Shown piece by piece: positions 15,217 through 23,554 of a stretch of 64,000 bases of DNA (its first letter is position 1; each line of letters opens with the position of its first letter). Source of the DNA: DAOULT01 sp964646625. Lineage in GTDB: Bacteria > Chloroflexota > Anaerolineae > CAZYHC01. The translations under genes were made by a program, and so were the position numbers. The DNA is taken from assembly GCA_964646625.1 (NCBI GenBank), contig CAZYHC010000002.1, positions 1 to 64,000 on the forward strand, read 5' to 3'. Under the pieces are notes generated by a model that saw only the letters and a program-made list of their open reading frames with translations, was not told the origin of the DNA and did not search any database.

Positions 15217-16701
15217 ATGGAACCTATCTTAAAAGTCGAAGGCATCTACAAGAGCTTTGCGGGCAACCGTGTGTTGGATGATGTGGCTTTCAGCGCAGAA
15301 GCGGGTCGGGTTCATGCCCTCGTCGGCGAAAACGGTGCGGGCAAGACCACGCTGATGAATATCGTCGGGGGCATCCATCAACCCGATGAGGGCACGATCT
15401 ACTTCGATGGTCAGCCCGTCTCGTTTGCCGATCCTTTGCAGGCTATGGGAAGCGGAATCAGCATCGTGCACCAGGAACTGAGTCTTGCGCCCAACATGAA
15501 CGTGGCGCAGAACATCTTCATCGGTCGCGAGAAAGCAAACGGCCTGGGTCTCATCAAGTGGAAGGAACTCTACGCCGAGACACGGGCCATCTTCGAGCGC
15601 CTCGGGATCGATGTTGACCCCACCACGTTGGTGAGCAAGCTCAGCGTGAGCATGCAGCAGATCGTGGAGATTGCCAAGGCCCTCTCGTTCGAGGCCAAGG
15701 TGATCATTATGGATGAGCCCACGTCCGCCTTGTCGGAAACGGAGATTGACTATCTCTATGCCATCATTCGCGATCTTGCGTCAAAGGGCATAGCCGTCGT
15801 CTTCATCTCGCACAAGCTAGACGAGGTATTTAGTATCGCCGACCAGATCTCCGTGCTGCGTGACGGGCGGATGGTGGGCACGGTCAAAACGGAGGAGACC
15901 TCCCGTGATGAGATTATCCATATGATGGTGGGCCGCCATATCGAGGACATGTTTCCGCCCAAGAGTTCGGGAATTGAAGAGCCGATTTTCTCTGTAGAAA
16001 GATTCAGCCGACCGCCGTATTTCCAGGACGTCAGCTTTTCTCTCCGGAAAGGCGAGATTCTGGGGTTCGCGGGCCTGGTGGGATCGGGGCGAACCGAGGT
16101 AGCGCGGGCCGTATTCGGCGCCGACGAGGCGGAGGCTGGCAGGATCACTCTGGAGGGAAAGGAGATTCGGATCCACTCGCCTCGCGAAGCGATTGAGCAG
16201 GGAATCTGTTATCTCACCGAGGATCGGAAAACCCTCGGTCTCTTCTTGAAGATGATAGTCCGGGAGAATATTGTGGCTGCGGCGCTTGACCGGTTCATCT
16301 CCAAAGTCGGGCTGCTAAAGCAAGGTTTGATCAAAAAGGAATCGAGAAATTACGTGGACTACTTGCAGATAATCCCACCTGACGATGAGGTCACCGTGAT
16401 CAATCTCAGCGGCGGTAATCAACAGAGGTCTCTGCTGGCAAAGTGGCTTTGCGCCAAGCCAAAAGTGCTGATTGCCGATGAGCCGACGCGTGGCGTGGAC
16501 GTAGGAGCAAAGGCGAAACTGCACGGCGATCTAAGAAAGATGGCCGAAGAGGGTATTGGCATCATTCTCATATCGTCCGAACTCCCAGAGGTTTTGGGTC
16601 TCAGCGATCGGATCGCGGTGTTTCGTGAAGGCCAAATCACGGCGATCTTGGAAGGAGACCAGGCCACCCAGGAAGAGGTGATGAAGTATGCAACGAAGTA
16701 A
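15217..16701 (+). CDS. Sugar ABC transporter double ATPase (RbsA-like)
   Basis: Energy-coupling subunit, 494 residues with two fused ABC domains. First domain: Walker A GENGAGKT at 37-44, Q-loop HQELSLAPNM, signature LSVSMQQ and Walker B VIIMDEPTSAL. Second domain: degenerate Walker A GLVGSGRT (Arg for Lys), signature LSGGNQQ and VLIADEPTRGVDVGAK. The degenerate second site is normal for RbsA/XylG/MglA. Its end overlaps the next permease gene by 14 bp, which suggests translational coupling. Confidence 0.97.
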   Translation: MEPILKVEGIYKSFAGNRVLDDVAFSAEAGRVHALVGENGAGKTTLMNIVGGIHQPDEGTIYFDGQPVSFADPLQAMGSGISIVHQELSLAPNMNVAQNIFIGREKANGLGLIKWKELYAETRAIFERLGIDVDPTTLVSKLSVSMQQIVEIAKALSFEAKVIIMDEPTSALSETEIDYLYAIIRDLASKGIAVVFISHKLDEVFSIADQISVLRDGRMVGTVKTEETSRDEIIHMMVGRHIEDMFPPKSSGIEEPIFSVERFSRPPYFQDVSFSLRKGEILGFAGLVGSGRTEVARAVFGADEAEAGRITLEGKEIRIHSPREAIEQGICYLTEDRKTLGLFLKMIVRENIVAAALDRFISKVGLLKQGLIKKESRNYVDYLQIIPPDDEVTVINLSGGNQQRSLLAKWLCAKPKVLIADEPTRGVDVGAKAKLHGDLRKMAEEGIGIILISSELPEVLGLSDRIAVFREGQITAILEGDQATQEEVMKYATK

Positions 16702-17746
16702 AGTCTCAGAATCGCAATCGTCCTCGTCGTCGAATGGTGAGGAGGCGACTGCGATCAGGAGTGCTGGCACAGTCCAATCGCTCAATATATTCCAGCGCAT
16801 CGGGGTCGGGGGTATGCAGCAGGCCGCGCTGGTGTTGGTGTGCGTACTCCTCGCCGTAGGCATGCAGGTAAACTTTCCGCGCTATTTGAGCATAGCCAAC
16901 ATAGAGGTTATGTTGGTCAATTTCGTTACGGAAGGGATCATGGCCTTGGGCATGACCATCGTGATGATCTCGGGAGGTATTGATATATCTGTGGCCGCAG
17001 TTCTTCAGTTCACCGCCATCGTGGTCGGTATGCTGATGAATGCGGGACTCCCGGTCCCGGCGGCCATCGTTCTGGCACTGTGTGCGGCGGCCCTCATTGG
17101 TTTGATGAACGCGACGCTGACCAACCTCTTCAAAGTGCACCCCTTTATCGTCACCCTCGCCACCCTGCTGACCTTCAGAGGTATTGACCTGGTGATCACC
17201 AAAGGCACCACGGTAACCGGATTCCCCGACGCGTTCAAGTTCATAGGACAGGGAAGGGTCCTGGGTATTCGTGTGTTTCGCGTGTCGCTGATCCTGTTTG
17301 CGGTGCTGGCCCTTATCATTGGGTACGCTTTGAAAAACCACCGTTATCTCCAACAGGCTTACTTCATCGGCGGCTATCGCCGGTCGGCGCGCATGTCGGG
17401 CATCAAGGTGGAACGGTTCCTGGTCTTCGCCTTTGTTCTGAACGCCCTGCTGGCCGGGATCGCGGGCATTGTGGTGTGCTCCCAATATGGCGCGGCCAGT
17501 GTCAGCTACGGGCAAAACGCGGAGCTTCGGGTGATTGCTTCTGTGGCGATCGGCGGAGCCAGTTTTACCGGCGGCACCGGCACGATCTTCGGTACGACGC
17601 TGGGCGTTTTGTTCCTGGCCATGGTTTATAACGCTTTTAACATGACGGGGGTCAACACCTACTGGCAGGATGTCGCTATCGGGGCTATGTTGTTGATCGC
17701 CGTGTTCCTCGGTGAGTACTTGAAGCGGAGGCGGGTAGAACGGTAA
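16688..17746 (+). CDS. Sugar ABC transporter permease 2 (CUT2)
   Basis: Second permease of the same transporter, 352 residues. After a ~40-residue polar N-terminus come about nine hydrophobic segments with GMTIVMISGGIDISVAAVLQF, HPFIVTLATLLTFRGIDLVITKG and ASVAIGGASFTGGTGTIFGTTLGVLFLAMV. Two different permeases with one double ATPase point to a heterodimeric channel, as in YtfT/YjfF, and not a homodimer as in ribose systems. Confidence 0.94.
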   Translation: MQRSKVSESQSSSSSNGEEATAIRSAGTVQSLNIFQRIGVGGMQQAALVLVCVLLAVGMQVNFPRYLSIANIEVMLVNFVTEGIMALGMTIVMISGGIDISVAAVLQFTAIVVGMLMNAGLPVPAAIVLALCAAALIGLMNATLTNLFKVHPFIVTLATLLTFRGIDLVITKGTTVTGFPDAFKFIGQGRVLGIRVFRVSLILFAVLALIIGYALKNHRYLQQAYFIGGYRRSARMSGIKVERFLVFAFVLNALLAGIAGIVVCSQYGAASVSYGQNAELRVIASVAIGGASFTGGTGTIFGTTLGVLFLAMVYNAFNMTGVNTYWQDVAIGAMLLIAVFLGEYLKRRRVER

Positions 17747-17765
17747 AAGGGGGAATAGTGTACTG

Positions 17766-18221
17766 ATGCCCGAAAACTACCTGATCGGCGTGGACCTGGG
17801 CACCAGTGTGGTGAAGGCGACCCTCTTCGACACAGCAGGACATTCACTGGCTGCCACCACGCGAGAGATGCACATCCACCAGCCTCACCCCGGCTGGGCC
17901 GAACAGAGGGGGGAAGATTTCTACGGGGCTACCCTGGGGACCATCGGGGAGATCCTCTCCAGATCTGGGTTCGATCCGCGCTACGTGGCGGCGGTGGCCT
18001 TTGATGGTCAGATGTCGGGGGCGATAGGCATTGACCACAACTGGGAGGAGGTAACCCCCTGGTATCCCTCCTCCCTGGACGCCCGTTACCAGCCCTATGC
18101 CGCCCACATGCGAACCGTCGTCGGCGACCTGATGCTCCGCCAGAGCGGGGGGCTGCCTTTTATGGGCCCTCGCATCCTGAAGTGCGCCCCAAAAACTGGG
18201 CACCTTTTGGGCGATTCTTAG
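17766..18221 (+). pseudogene. FGGY carbohydrate kinase (xylulokinase-like), truncated
   Basis: N-terminal ~138 residues of an FGGY kinase that would phosphorylate the imported sugar. The phosphate-binding GVDLGTSVVKATLFDTAGH, PHPGWAEQ and VAAVAFDGQMSGAIGID segments match xylulokinase-like enzymes, normally ~500 residues. Homology stops at GPRILK, where sequence typical of an IS3-family end begins (TGAAGTGCGCCCC at 18178). The last residues before the stop come from the insertion. The ATP-binding half is absent, so the product should be inactive and the pathway at this locus broken. Confidence 0.9.
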
Positions 18222-18397
18222 TAAACATCGAGGGTCAGCTCTTGCGCACGTCGCCACTGGTCTTCGAACTCAGCCGGGGTGAGGTAGCCCAGCGAGGAGT
18301 GGATGCGCTTGTGCATATAGACCTGGTCAAGAAACCGACCCACTTGACTGGGGATATCATTATAGTCCTCATAGTCCGATAAGTCAACTTCTCGCAT
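18218..18397 (-). pseudogene. IS3-family transposase (OrfB) C-terminal fragment
   Basis: About 60 residues: VDLSDYEDYNDIPSQVGRFL followed by QVYMHKRIHSSLGYLTPAEFE, the C-terminal part of the DDE integrase core of IS3-family OrfB. The catalytic DDE residues are not present. The frame is interrupted at 18397/18398 by a MITE-like insertion; beyond it, from 18537, the frame continues for a few residues (LAEPMREVDLS) and then loses similarity. Confidence 0.8.
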
Positions 18398-18536
18398 AGG
18401 GCAATTGCATTTATAAAATTGTCTCCCACTTGCGGGCAAAAATCGGGGTTTTAGTGGGGCTTTCGCTCCACTCAGGCCCTATTTTGGGCTGTTTTTAGGG
18501 AACGCAATCGCAGAACCGGATAAATGCAATCGCCCT
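18398..18536. mobile_element. 139-bp MITE-like element with 12-bp direct flanking repeats
   Basis: The ends are inverted repeats: AGGGCAATTGCATTTATA at the left and, reversed, ATAAATGCAATCGCCCT at the right (two differences over about 18 bp). It is flanked by perfect 12-bp direct repeats AACTTCTCGCAT at 18386-18397 and 18537-18548, which look like a target-site duplication. It has no coding capacity and an internal AGTGG...CCACT hairpin. A 10-13 bp duplication would suit mobilisation by an IS4-type transposase, but that assignment is a guess. Confidence 0.75.
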
Positions 18537-18581
18537 AACTTCTCGCATTGGCTCAGCTAAAATGTTACCGAGGTGGTATAC

Positions 18582-18637
18582 TTGACAACGCGATAAAATT
18601 GTGGTATAATCTGATATGTCGATTGTCGACAATCGAC
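18582..18637 (+). promoter_or_regulatory. Consensus promoter and 20-bp palindromic operator of the GntR gene
   Basis: TTGACA (18582-18587), exactly 17 bp, then TATAAT (18605-18610): full consensus. The expected transcription start falls at the edge of a perfect 20-bp palindrome, GTCGATTGTCGACAATCGAC (18618-18637). Its core TTGTCGACAA is the style of site bound by FCD-type GntR regulators. Autorepression by the gene immediately downstream is the likeliest use. Confidence 0.85.
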
Positions 18638-18667
18638 GAGCGACGATCTCTTGACCAAGAGGGTAAG

Positions 18668-19366
18668 ATGTCTTCAGAGGTACCTCAGCTACAACCCCTC
18701 AATGTACTGAACCTGCGCTATCATATTACACGGCGAATACGCGACGCGATCTTAGATGGCACCTACAAACCCGGCGAACGGCTGGTTGAAACAGCTATTG
18801 CAAGCCAGTTGGGCGTCAGCCGGGCCCCGGTCCGCGAAGCGCTATCGGCTCTGGAGCGCGAAGGGATCGTTGTCAACGCTCCCAGACGGGGCTACTTTGT
18901 CATTGAGTTCACGGATAAGGACATTGACGAAATTTACAGTCTGCGCTTATTGTTGGAGATCGGGGCCTTGCAACGCGCTATCACTCGGTTCACTGATGAG
19001 GACATCGCCGAGATGCAGAGTGTCATTGACAGACTGGGCGAAGCGGCTCATCAGAAGAGTGACCCTGGAACGATTGTGGCGCTGGACTTATCGTTCCACG
19101 AGTTTATTTGCCGCATAGCGGATCACGGACGGCTTTATTCGGTTTGGAAGAGTATGCGTTTGCAGACGCAGATATTGATCGGACTGACCAGCAGAACCCA
19201 CTACGAGTATCCGGATCAGCCTAAAAGGTTACATCAATCCATCCTGGATGCCATTGGGGATAGGGACTTGAAACGCGCTGAATCGAGTGTCGTTGATCAC
19301 CTTATGGAAGCCCAGCGGCGTGCTTATATAGCTTTGCAGGTATTGCGTTCAGATGAGTTGGAGTAG
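18668..19366 (+). CDS. GntR-family regulator, FadR/FCD subfamily
   Basis: Ligand-responsive repressor, 232 residues. The winged helix-turn-helix is at ~15-80 (HITRRIRDAILDGTYKPGERL, ASQLGVSRAPVREALSALEREGIV, PRRGYFV). The helical FCD sensor domain follows (IYSLRLLLEIGALQRAI, ALDLSFHEFICRIADHGRL, HQSILDAIGDRDLKRAESSVVDHL) with the Asp/His residues that usually bind a metal and a carboxylate ligand. The ATG at 18668 is the first Met giving the canonical domain. It stands at the head of ~45 kb of plus-strand catabolic genes and is their best candidate controller. Confidence 0.95.
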   Translation: MSSEVPQLQPLNVLNLRYHITRRIRDAILDGTYKPGERLVETAIASQLGVSRAPVREALSALEREGIVVNAPRRGYFVIEFTDKDIDEIYSLRLLLEIGALQRAITRFTDEDIAEMQSVIDRLGEAAHQKSDPGTIVALDLSFHEFICRIADHGRLYSVWKSMRLQTQILIGLTSRTHYEYPDQPKRLHQSILDAIGDRDLKRAESSVVDHLMEAQRRAYIALQVLRSDELE

Positions 19367-19499
19367 GCTGAAAGTCGTGCTCGCTGTCGGTTAAGGCGTG
19401 CTCTTCGACATCAAGCGAGTGTTCAGCACTCGTAATCTATCCGACCGTCACGGATATCCACCGCCTACTACCATCGTTATTGTATGGAAGGAGCTACTG

Positions 19500-20381
19500 A
19501 TGATTGTGCAATTGCAACGTGTTGGACTGGCAGTCAGGGACGTCAACCAGACGCGGCGTGTCTTCCGGGAGCTATTTGGACTGGGGAGCCGGGCTGAGGC
19601 CCCGGATCCGCTCATTGGAGTTCATAAGGCCGCTTCTATCCCCTTTCCTAACGCGTGTGCTCTTTATGTGATGGAAAGCTCCGATCCAAATGCCAGCGTA
19701 TACCGCTATTTGCAAGAGAAAGGGCCGGGCCTGGAGAGAATTGTCTTGCTGACAGACACCATACAGGAGGACTATGAGCGGCTCAAAAAGGCAGGCGTGC
19801 AGGTGGCTGGTGATACAATTATGCGTACTGCTGTGGGGGACAGGCTAATCGTTCCTGCGGAGTATGTGTTGGGCATCACGGTGGAATTGAACCAGACCAG
19901 AGAGCCCGCTTGTAAATGCGACGAGCCATCGAACTGCTCAGGAGTGCTGGGACTCCAGCACATCGGGGTGGCGGTTTCAAACCTGGACGAGGCTGGCGAG
20001 CTGTTCAAGAAACTGTTCGACCTCGAGGTGCGAGGGCTTCGTACGGATCAACATGGCGGCGAGCAGAGAGATGCCATCATAGAACCTGGAAACGACCGAC
20101 TCTGGCTGCATTTGACCCAAAGCTGGGGGTCAAATGCCCGGGTGCGGAAGTTTTTGGAGGAAAAAGGTCCGGGGTTGGAGCACATTTGCGTAGAGGTAGC
20201 TGATATTCGTGAAGCTGTGCTTCGAGTAACCGGGTGTGGCGTGCCGATTTATGAGCATAAGATATTCACGAATCGTGAGGATGGGTTTGAGGCTTTTGTC
20301 TATCCGGAGCATACCACTGGCCTAACGGTTGAGCTTATCGAGCCGTTTCCCACCAGCAGGGGCTATCGGGTGAGGAAGTAG
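19500..20381 (+). CDS. Double VOC (glyoxalase/methylmalonyl-CoA epimerase-like) protein
   Basis: 293 residues made of two VOC domains (LQRVGLAVRDVNQTRRVFRELFGL... and LQHIGVAVSNLDEAGELFKKLFDL...). The second keeps His in QHIGVAV, His in GLEHICVEV and Glu in LTVELIEP, the usual metal ligands of methylmalonyl-CoA-epimerase-type VOC proteins. The first domain is more divergent, with RVG in place of HIG. GGAG precedes the ATG at 19500; the longer upstream frame lacks similarity. It ends one base before the racemase-like gene. A related double-VOC protein starts at 42294. Substrate unknown. Confidence 0.85.
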   Translation: MIVQLQRVGLAVRDVNQTRRVFRELFGLGSRAEAPDPLIGVHKAASIPFPNACALYVMESSDPNASVYRYLQEKGPGLERIVLLTDTIQEDYERLKKAGVQVAGDTIMRTAVGDRLIVPAEYVLGITVELNQTREPACKCDEPSNCSGVLGLQHIGVAVSNLDEAGELFKKLFDLEVRGLRTDQHGGEQRDAIIEPGNDRLWLHLTQSWGSNARVRKFLEEKGPGLEHICVEVADIREAVLRVTGCGVPIYEHKIFTNREDGFEAFVYPEHTTGLTVELIEPFPTSRGYRVRK

Positions 20382-20382
20382 T

Positions 20383-21090
20383 ATGAAGATACTGATTATT
20401 AATACTAACGCTTCTGAGAGCATGACAGATAAGATCCGGAGAGTGGCTGAAGCAGCCAAGCGCGACGATTGCGAAGTGACCGTCACCTGCCTGGCGCGCG
20501 GGCCGGTCACGATCGATTCCTCGTATGACGAAGCGTACGCCATCGCGCCCACGATCGATCTGGTCAAGCAGGCCCACGAAGAGGACTACGATGCCATCAT
20601 CCTGGCCTGTTTCTGTGACGTAGGGGTCGAAGCGGCTAAGGAGATTTCCTCGATCCCGGTATTCGGGTTGGAGGAGGCGACCTTGTCTGTGGCGCTCTTG
20701 TTGGGGGCCAAGTTTGGCATTATGACTGAAAAACGTCCGCGCGTGGCGATGAAGGAATTGCACGTCCGCCGGCACGGTCTGCTCGAACGTATGGCCTCCA
20801 TTCGGCCGCTCGGGTTGTCGGTGGCCGAGTTGGACGCCGACCCCGAACGGACCAAGGCGGCGGGCATGGCCCTGGCGCGCCGCATGGTGGAGGAGGATGG
20901 CGCGGAGGTCATCATTATGGGCTGTGCGGCGATGGCGGGTTACAGCGATGAGATCGAGCGCGAGCTTCAAGTGCCGGTCTTGGATCCACTGAAGGTTACG
21001 TTGAAGGTCACGGAAGCCCTGGTCGATATGGGGCTGTCGCATAGCAGGGTGGGCCTGTACGCGCCGCCCATTCCCAAAGAGTTCAAGTAG
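20383..21090 (+). CDS. Asp/Glu/hydantoin racemase family protein
   Basis: Cofactor-independent racemase fold, 235 residues. It begins MKILIINTNASESMTDKI, has Cys76 in LACFCDVG and Cys181 in IIMGCAAMAGY, the two-cysteine pair that removes and donates the alpha proton; as I recall, hydantoin racemases use Cys at these same positions. The substrate could be a 5-substituted hydantoin, an amino acid or a related compound. Starts 1 bp after the VOC gene, so tightly coupled. A second member of the family starts at 63507. Confidence 0.88.
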   Translation: MKILIINTNASESMTDKIRRVAEAAKRDDCEVTVTCLARGPVTIDSSYDEAYAIAPTIDLVKQAHEEDYDAIILACFCDVGVEAAKEISSIPVFGLEEATLSVALLLGAKFGIMTEKRPRVAMKELHVRRHGLLERMASIRPLGLSVAELDADPERTKAAGMALARRMVEEDGAEVIIMGCAAMAGYSDEIERELQVPVLDPLKVTLKVTEALVDMGLSHSRVGLYAPPIPKEFK

Positions 21091-21175
21091 CTCGACCGGA
21101 GAAGCGCCGAGGGCTGGCCTGTTTGGGGGTGTGACGCAAATCTAGAAAGATTCGATAACGGAGGTGTTGGAAAAG

Positions 21176-22306
21176 GTGTCTGGTTCTCAGACCAAGAAGA
21201 TGATCGTGCAGCGGCATGTAGCCAACGAATTGTTGCAGGCGCCAGTCTTATCGCCCTTTCAGCGTTCTCCAGGTCGCGACCTCGGTGGGGAGCACCCTAC
21301 CATGCAGCCCGCTCCTGCCATTACTGAAAGCGCTGCCACTGCCCTGGAACAAGGGCAGACTCACTACGTGGACGTGCCGGGCATCGCCCCGCTGCGCGAA
21401 GCGCTGGCTGCCTGTCTCCAGGATATGGGACTCGTTGGCTACGAGCAAGCGAACGTGCTCGTAACGGCCGGGGTTCAGGAGTGCCGCTTCCTATTGATTC
21501 AAATGATCGGGGATTTACTCGGCGGTATTGCGCTGCCGGAGGTGGTGCACCCTGGGGCGCGTAAGGCGGCCGGCGTGCGCCAGATCGAACTCAGGTCGCT
21601 GCCTGTCAACGTGGAAAATGGTATGTTGCCCACGCTGCCGGGCATGAGGGGGGCGCTGGAGGGTGGCTGCAAATTGCTGTATCTCGAATCGCCGGTGCGG
21701 CTGACGGGCGCGGCGTTTGATTTAGCGGCCGTCGAAGAGATTGCCCGCATGGTAGAGGCCTTTGGCGCCGCCGTCATCTGGGACCAGGGGCTGGCCCCCT
21801 GGGTGCAGGATGCTCAGTACATCTCTCTGGGAGCGCAGCCCGGCATGGCCGAGCGGGTAGCTGTGTTTGGCGAAGCCTGGCCTGGAATTGGCCTGGAGAG
21901 TTGGTTCGTCGGTTATTTGGCCGCCAACGAAGACTGGTGGGAGAGGATGCGTTCGCAGAAGCAGATCATATCGATCTGCACCAGCACGCCGTCGCAGTTT
22001 GCGGCGGTCAAAGCGGCTGAGATGTATGGCGACCTGCACGCTACCCAGTTCGCAGCGTTGGCCCAAAGCCGGCGTGAAGCGCTGGAGCTGGTCCGCGAGT
22101 TGAACGCCAAACCACTGGCTGGAGCCAGTGTCAATCTGATCGCTCTGCGGGTGCCAGATGTGGCGCAGGCAGGGGCGGTGTTGCACCACAATGGCTTTGG
22201 GTTTGTAGATGGCGCTGACTTTGGTGCGCCGGGGGTATTGCGCCTGTCTGTGACCGCCGACGAGGCCATCGTCGAGGCTTTGAAACAACTGGCAGAGTCA
22301 CTTTAG
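21176..22306 (+). CDS. Aminotransferase-like protein lacking the PLP lysine
   Basis: About 376 residues with the fold-type-I aminotransferase layout: THYVDVPGIAPLREALA (substrate-entry region), VLVTAGVQECRFLLIQMIGD, VIWDQGLAPWV (Asp that contacts the pyridine ring) and a small C-terminal domain. Where the neighbouring enzyme has LSKAFAMTGWRTG, this protein reads FGEAWPGIGLESW, so the Schiff-base Lys is replaced by Glu (residue ~233) and the following Arg by Glu. It is therefore unlikely to transaminate alone. The start is uncertain: GTG 21176 is favoured by GGAGG 11 bases upstream; GTG 21164 is in frame too. Confidence 0.75.
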   Translation: MSGSQTKKMIVQRHVANELLQAPVLSPFQRSPGRDLGGEHPTMQPAPAITESAATALEQGQTHYVDVPGIAPLREALAACLQDMGLVGYEQANVLVTAGVQECRFLLIQMIGDLLGGIALPEVVHPGARKAAGVRQIELRSLPVNVENGMLPTLPGMRGALEGGCKLLYLESPVRLTGAAFDLAAVEEIARMVEAFGAAVIWDQGLAPWVQDAQYISLGAQPGMAERVAVFGEAWPGIGLESWFVGYLAANEDWWERMRSQKQIISICTSTPSQFAAVKAAEMYGDLHATQFAALAQSRREALELVRELNAKPLAGASVNLIALRVPDVAQAGAVLHHNGFGFVDGADFGAPGVLRLSVTADEAIVEALKQLAESL

Positions 22307-22346
22307 CTTCACGGATTTTTACTGATTTTTGTGGAGGATGGTGGGC

Positions 22347-23501
22347 ATGACGAACAGAAAGAGGGGGACAGACCTTCTTTACGGGTTGATTGCTGAGGCG
22401 CGGGGCTATCCCGACGCCATCATAATGGGGCGTGGCGATCCAGATTTTGACACGCCTCCTCATATCGTCGCCGCGGCGCACGAGGCGATGCTGAAGCACG
22501 CCAACGACTATACGCCCCCAGAGGGCATCCTGCCCCTACGCAGGGCGATTGCGGAGCGCGTGAAGCGCATCAACAACATCGACGTCGCTCCAGAGACCGA
22601 AGTGGTGGTCACCAATGGCGGACAGGAAGCGTTGTTCTTAATGGTGGTGGCCGTGATTGGCGAAGGAGAGGAACTGATCGTTCCCGAACCGAACTACAAT
22701 ACCTACAACGACTCGCTTCGCTTTGCAAGGGGTATCAAAGTGGGCGTGCCGACCTACCCGCAGGATGATTTCCGGATCGATCCGGAGAAAGTGCGCCAGG
22801 CCATCACCGGGCGCACGCGGGCGCTGCTGCTGGTGTCGCCTAATAACCCCAACGCCAGCGTGATCGCTCCCGGCGACATGCGCGAGCTGCTCCAGGTCGC
22901 CCAGGATAACGATCTGATGATCCTGGCAGACGATACCTACGACCAGTTCGTTTACGACGACTACGTGCATACAAATCCCGCCTCTCTGCCCGGCGGCAAG
23001 GAGCGCACGCTGACGTTGAACACTTTGTCCAAGGCGTTCGCCATGACCGGCTGGCGTACTGGCTGGATCGTTGGCCCGGCCGACCTGATGGCCCAGGTCA
23101 AGCAGTTGAAAGCGGCCGTTACGGGCGCGACCTCGATCATCGCCCAATACGCTGCCCTGGCGGCGCTGACCGGCCCCCAGGAGGCGGTGAGCGAGATGCG
23201 CGAGGCCTATGCCTGCCGTCGCCGTATAGTGTTGGAGGCGCTGGACAGCATGGGTTTCAGCTACGGCGTGCCGCAGGGGGGACAGTTCGTGTTCGTCGAT
23301 ATCAGTTCTACCGGCATGGACTGCGTGGAACTGGCCCAGAAGATCTTGAGCGAGCAACACGTGCTGGCCTACCCCGGCTCGGCGTTTGCCCCAGGCTGGG
23401 ACCATTACCTGCGTATTACGTTTTTGCAGCCGGAAGAAAAGCTGCGCGAAGCGTTAGAACGCATGAAACTGGCGGTGGATAAAATCCTGGCCACGCGCTG
23501 A
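22347..23501 (+). CDS. PLP-dependent aminotransferase, class I/II
   Basis: 384-residue fold-type-I aminotransferase, probably transferring the amino group from an amino acid to a 2-oxo acid. Visible features: NDYTPPEGILPLRRAIAERV, VTNGGQEALFL, LLLVSPNNPNASV (substrate-side Asn), LADDTYDQFVYD (Asp and Tyr at PLP) and TLSKAFAMTGWRTGW with Lys229. The ATG at 22347 has GGAGG 9 bases upstream; two earlier in-frame starts overlap it. It follows the lysine-less homologue by 40 bp; a heteromeric pair is possible. Confidence 0.95.
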   Translation: MTNRKRGTDLLYGLIAEARGYPDAIIMGRGDPDFDTPPHIVAAAHEAMLKHANDYTPPEGILPLRRAIAERVKRINNIDVAPETEVVVTNGGQEALFLMVVAVIGEGEELIVPEPNYNTYNDSLRFARGIKVGVPTYPQDDFRIDPEKVRQAITGRTRALLLVSPNNPNASVIAPGDMRELLQVAQDNDLMILADDTYDQFVYDDYVHTNPASLPGGKERTLTLNTLSKAFAMTGWRTGWIVGPADLMAQVKQLKAAVTGATSIIAQYAALAALTGPQEAVSEMREAYACRRRIVLEALDSMGFSYGVPQGGQFVFVDISSTGMDCVELAQKILSEQHVLAYPGSAFAPGWDHYLRITFLQPEEKLREALERMKLAVDKILATR

Positions 23502-23554
23502 GTCACGAAAGTAGGTTGCTCTCAACTAATAGTTTTCACTAGGGAGGTGCTCAG

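Larger units (their letters stand above)
18178..18560. mobile_element. IS3-family insertion sequence remnant
   Basis: One end is recognisable at 18178: TGAAGTGCGCCCCAAAA, the TG-start and C-rich block usual for IS3-family ends, just outside the transposase stop. Only the 3' part of the transposase frame survives (separate entry). The other end is lost or unrecognisable; the right limit given here is approximate. It cuts the FGGY kinase gene and lies at the border of the downstream catabolic island. Confidence 0.7.

Noticed and set aside
18397..18439. N-terminal extension of the transposase fragment (MPASGRQFYKCNC...)
   Set aside because: These codons belong to the MITE-like insertion, not to the transposase.
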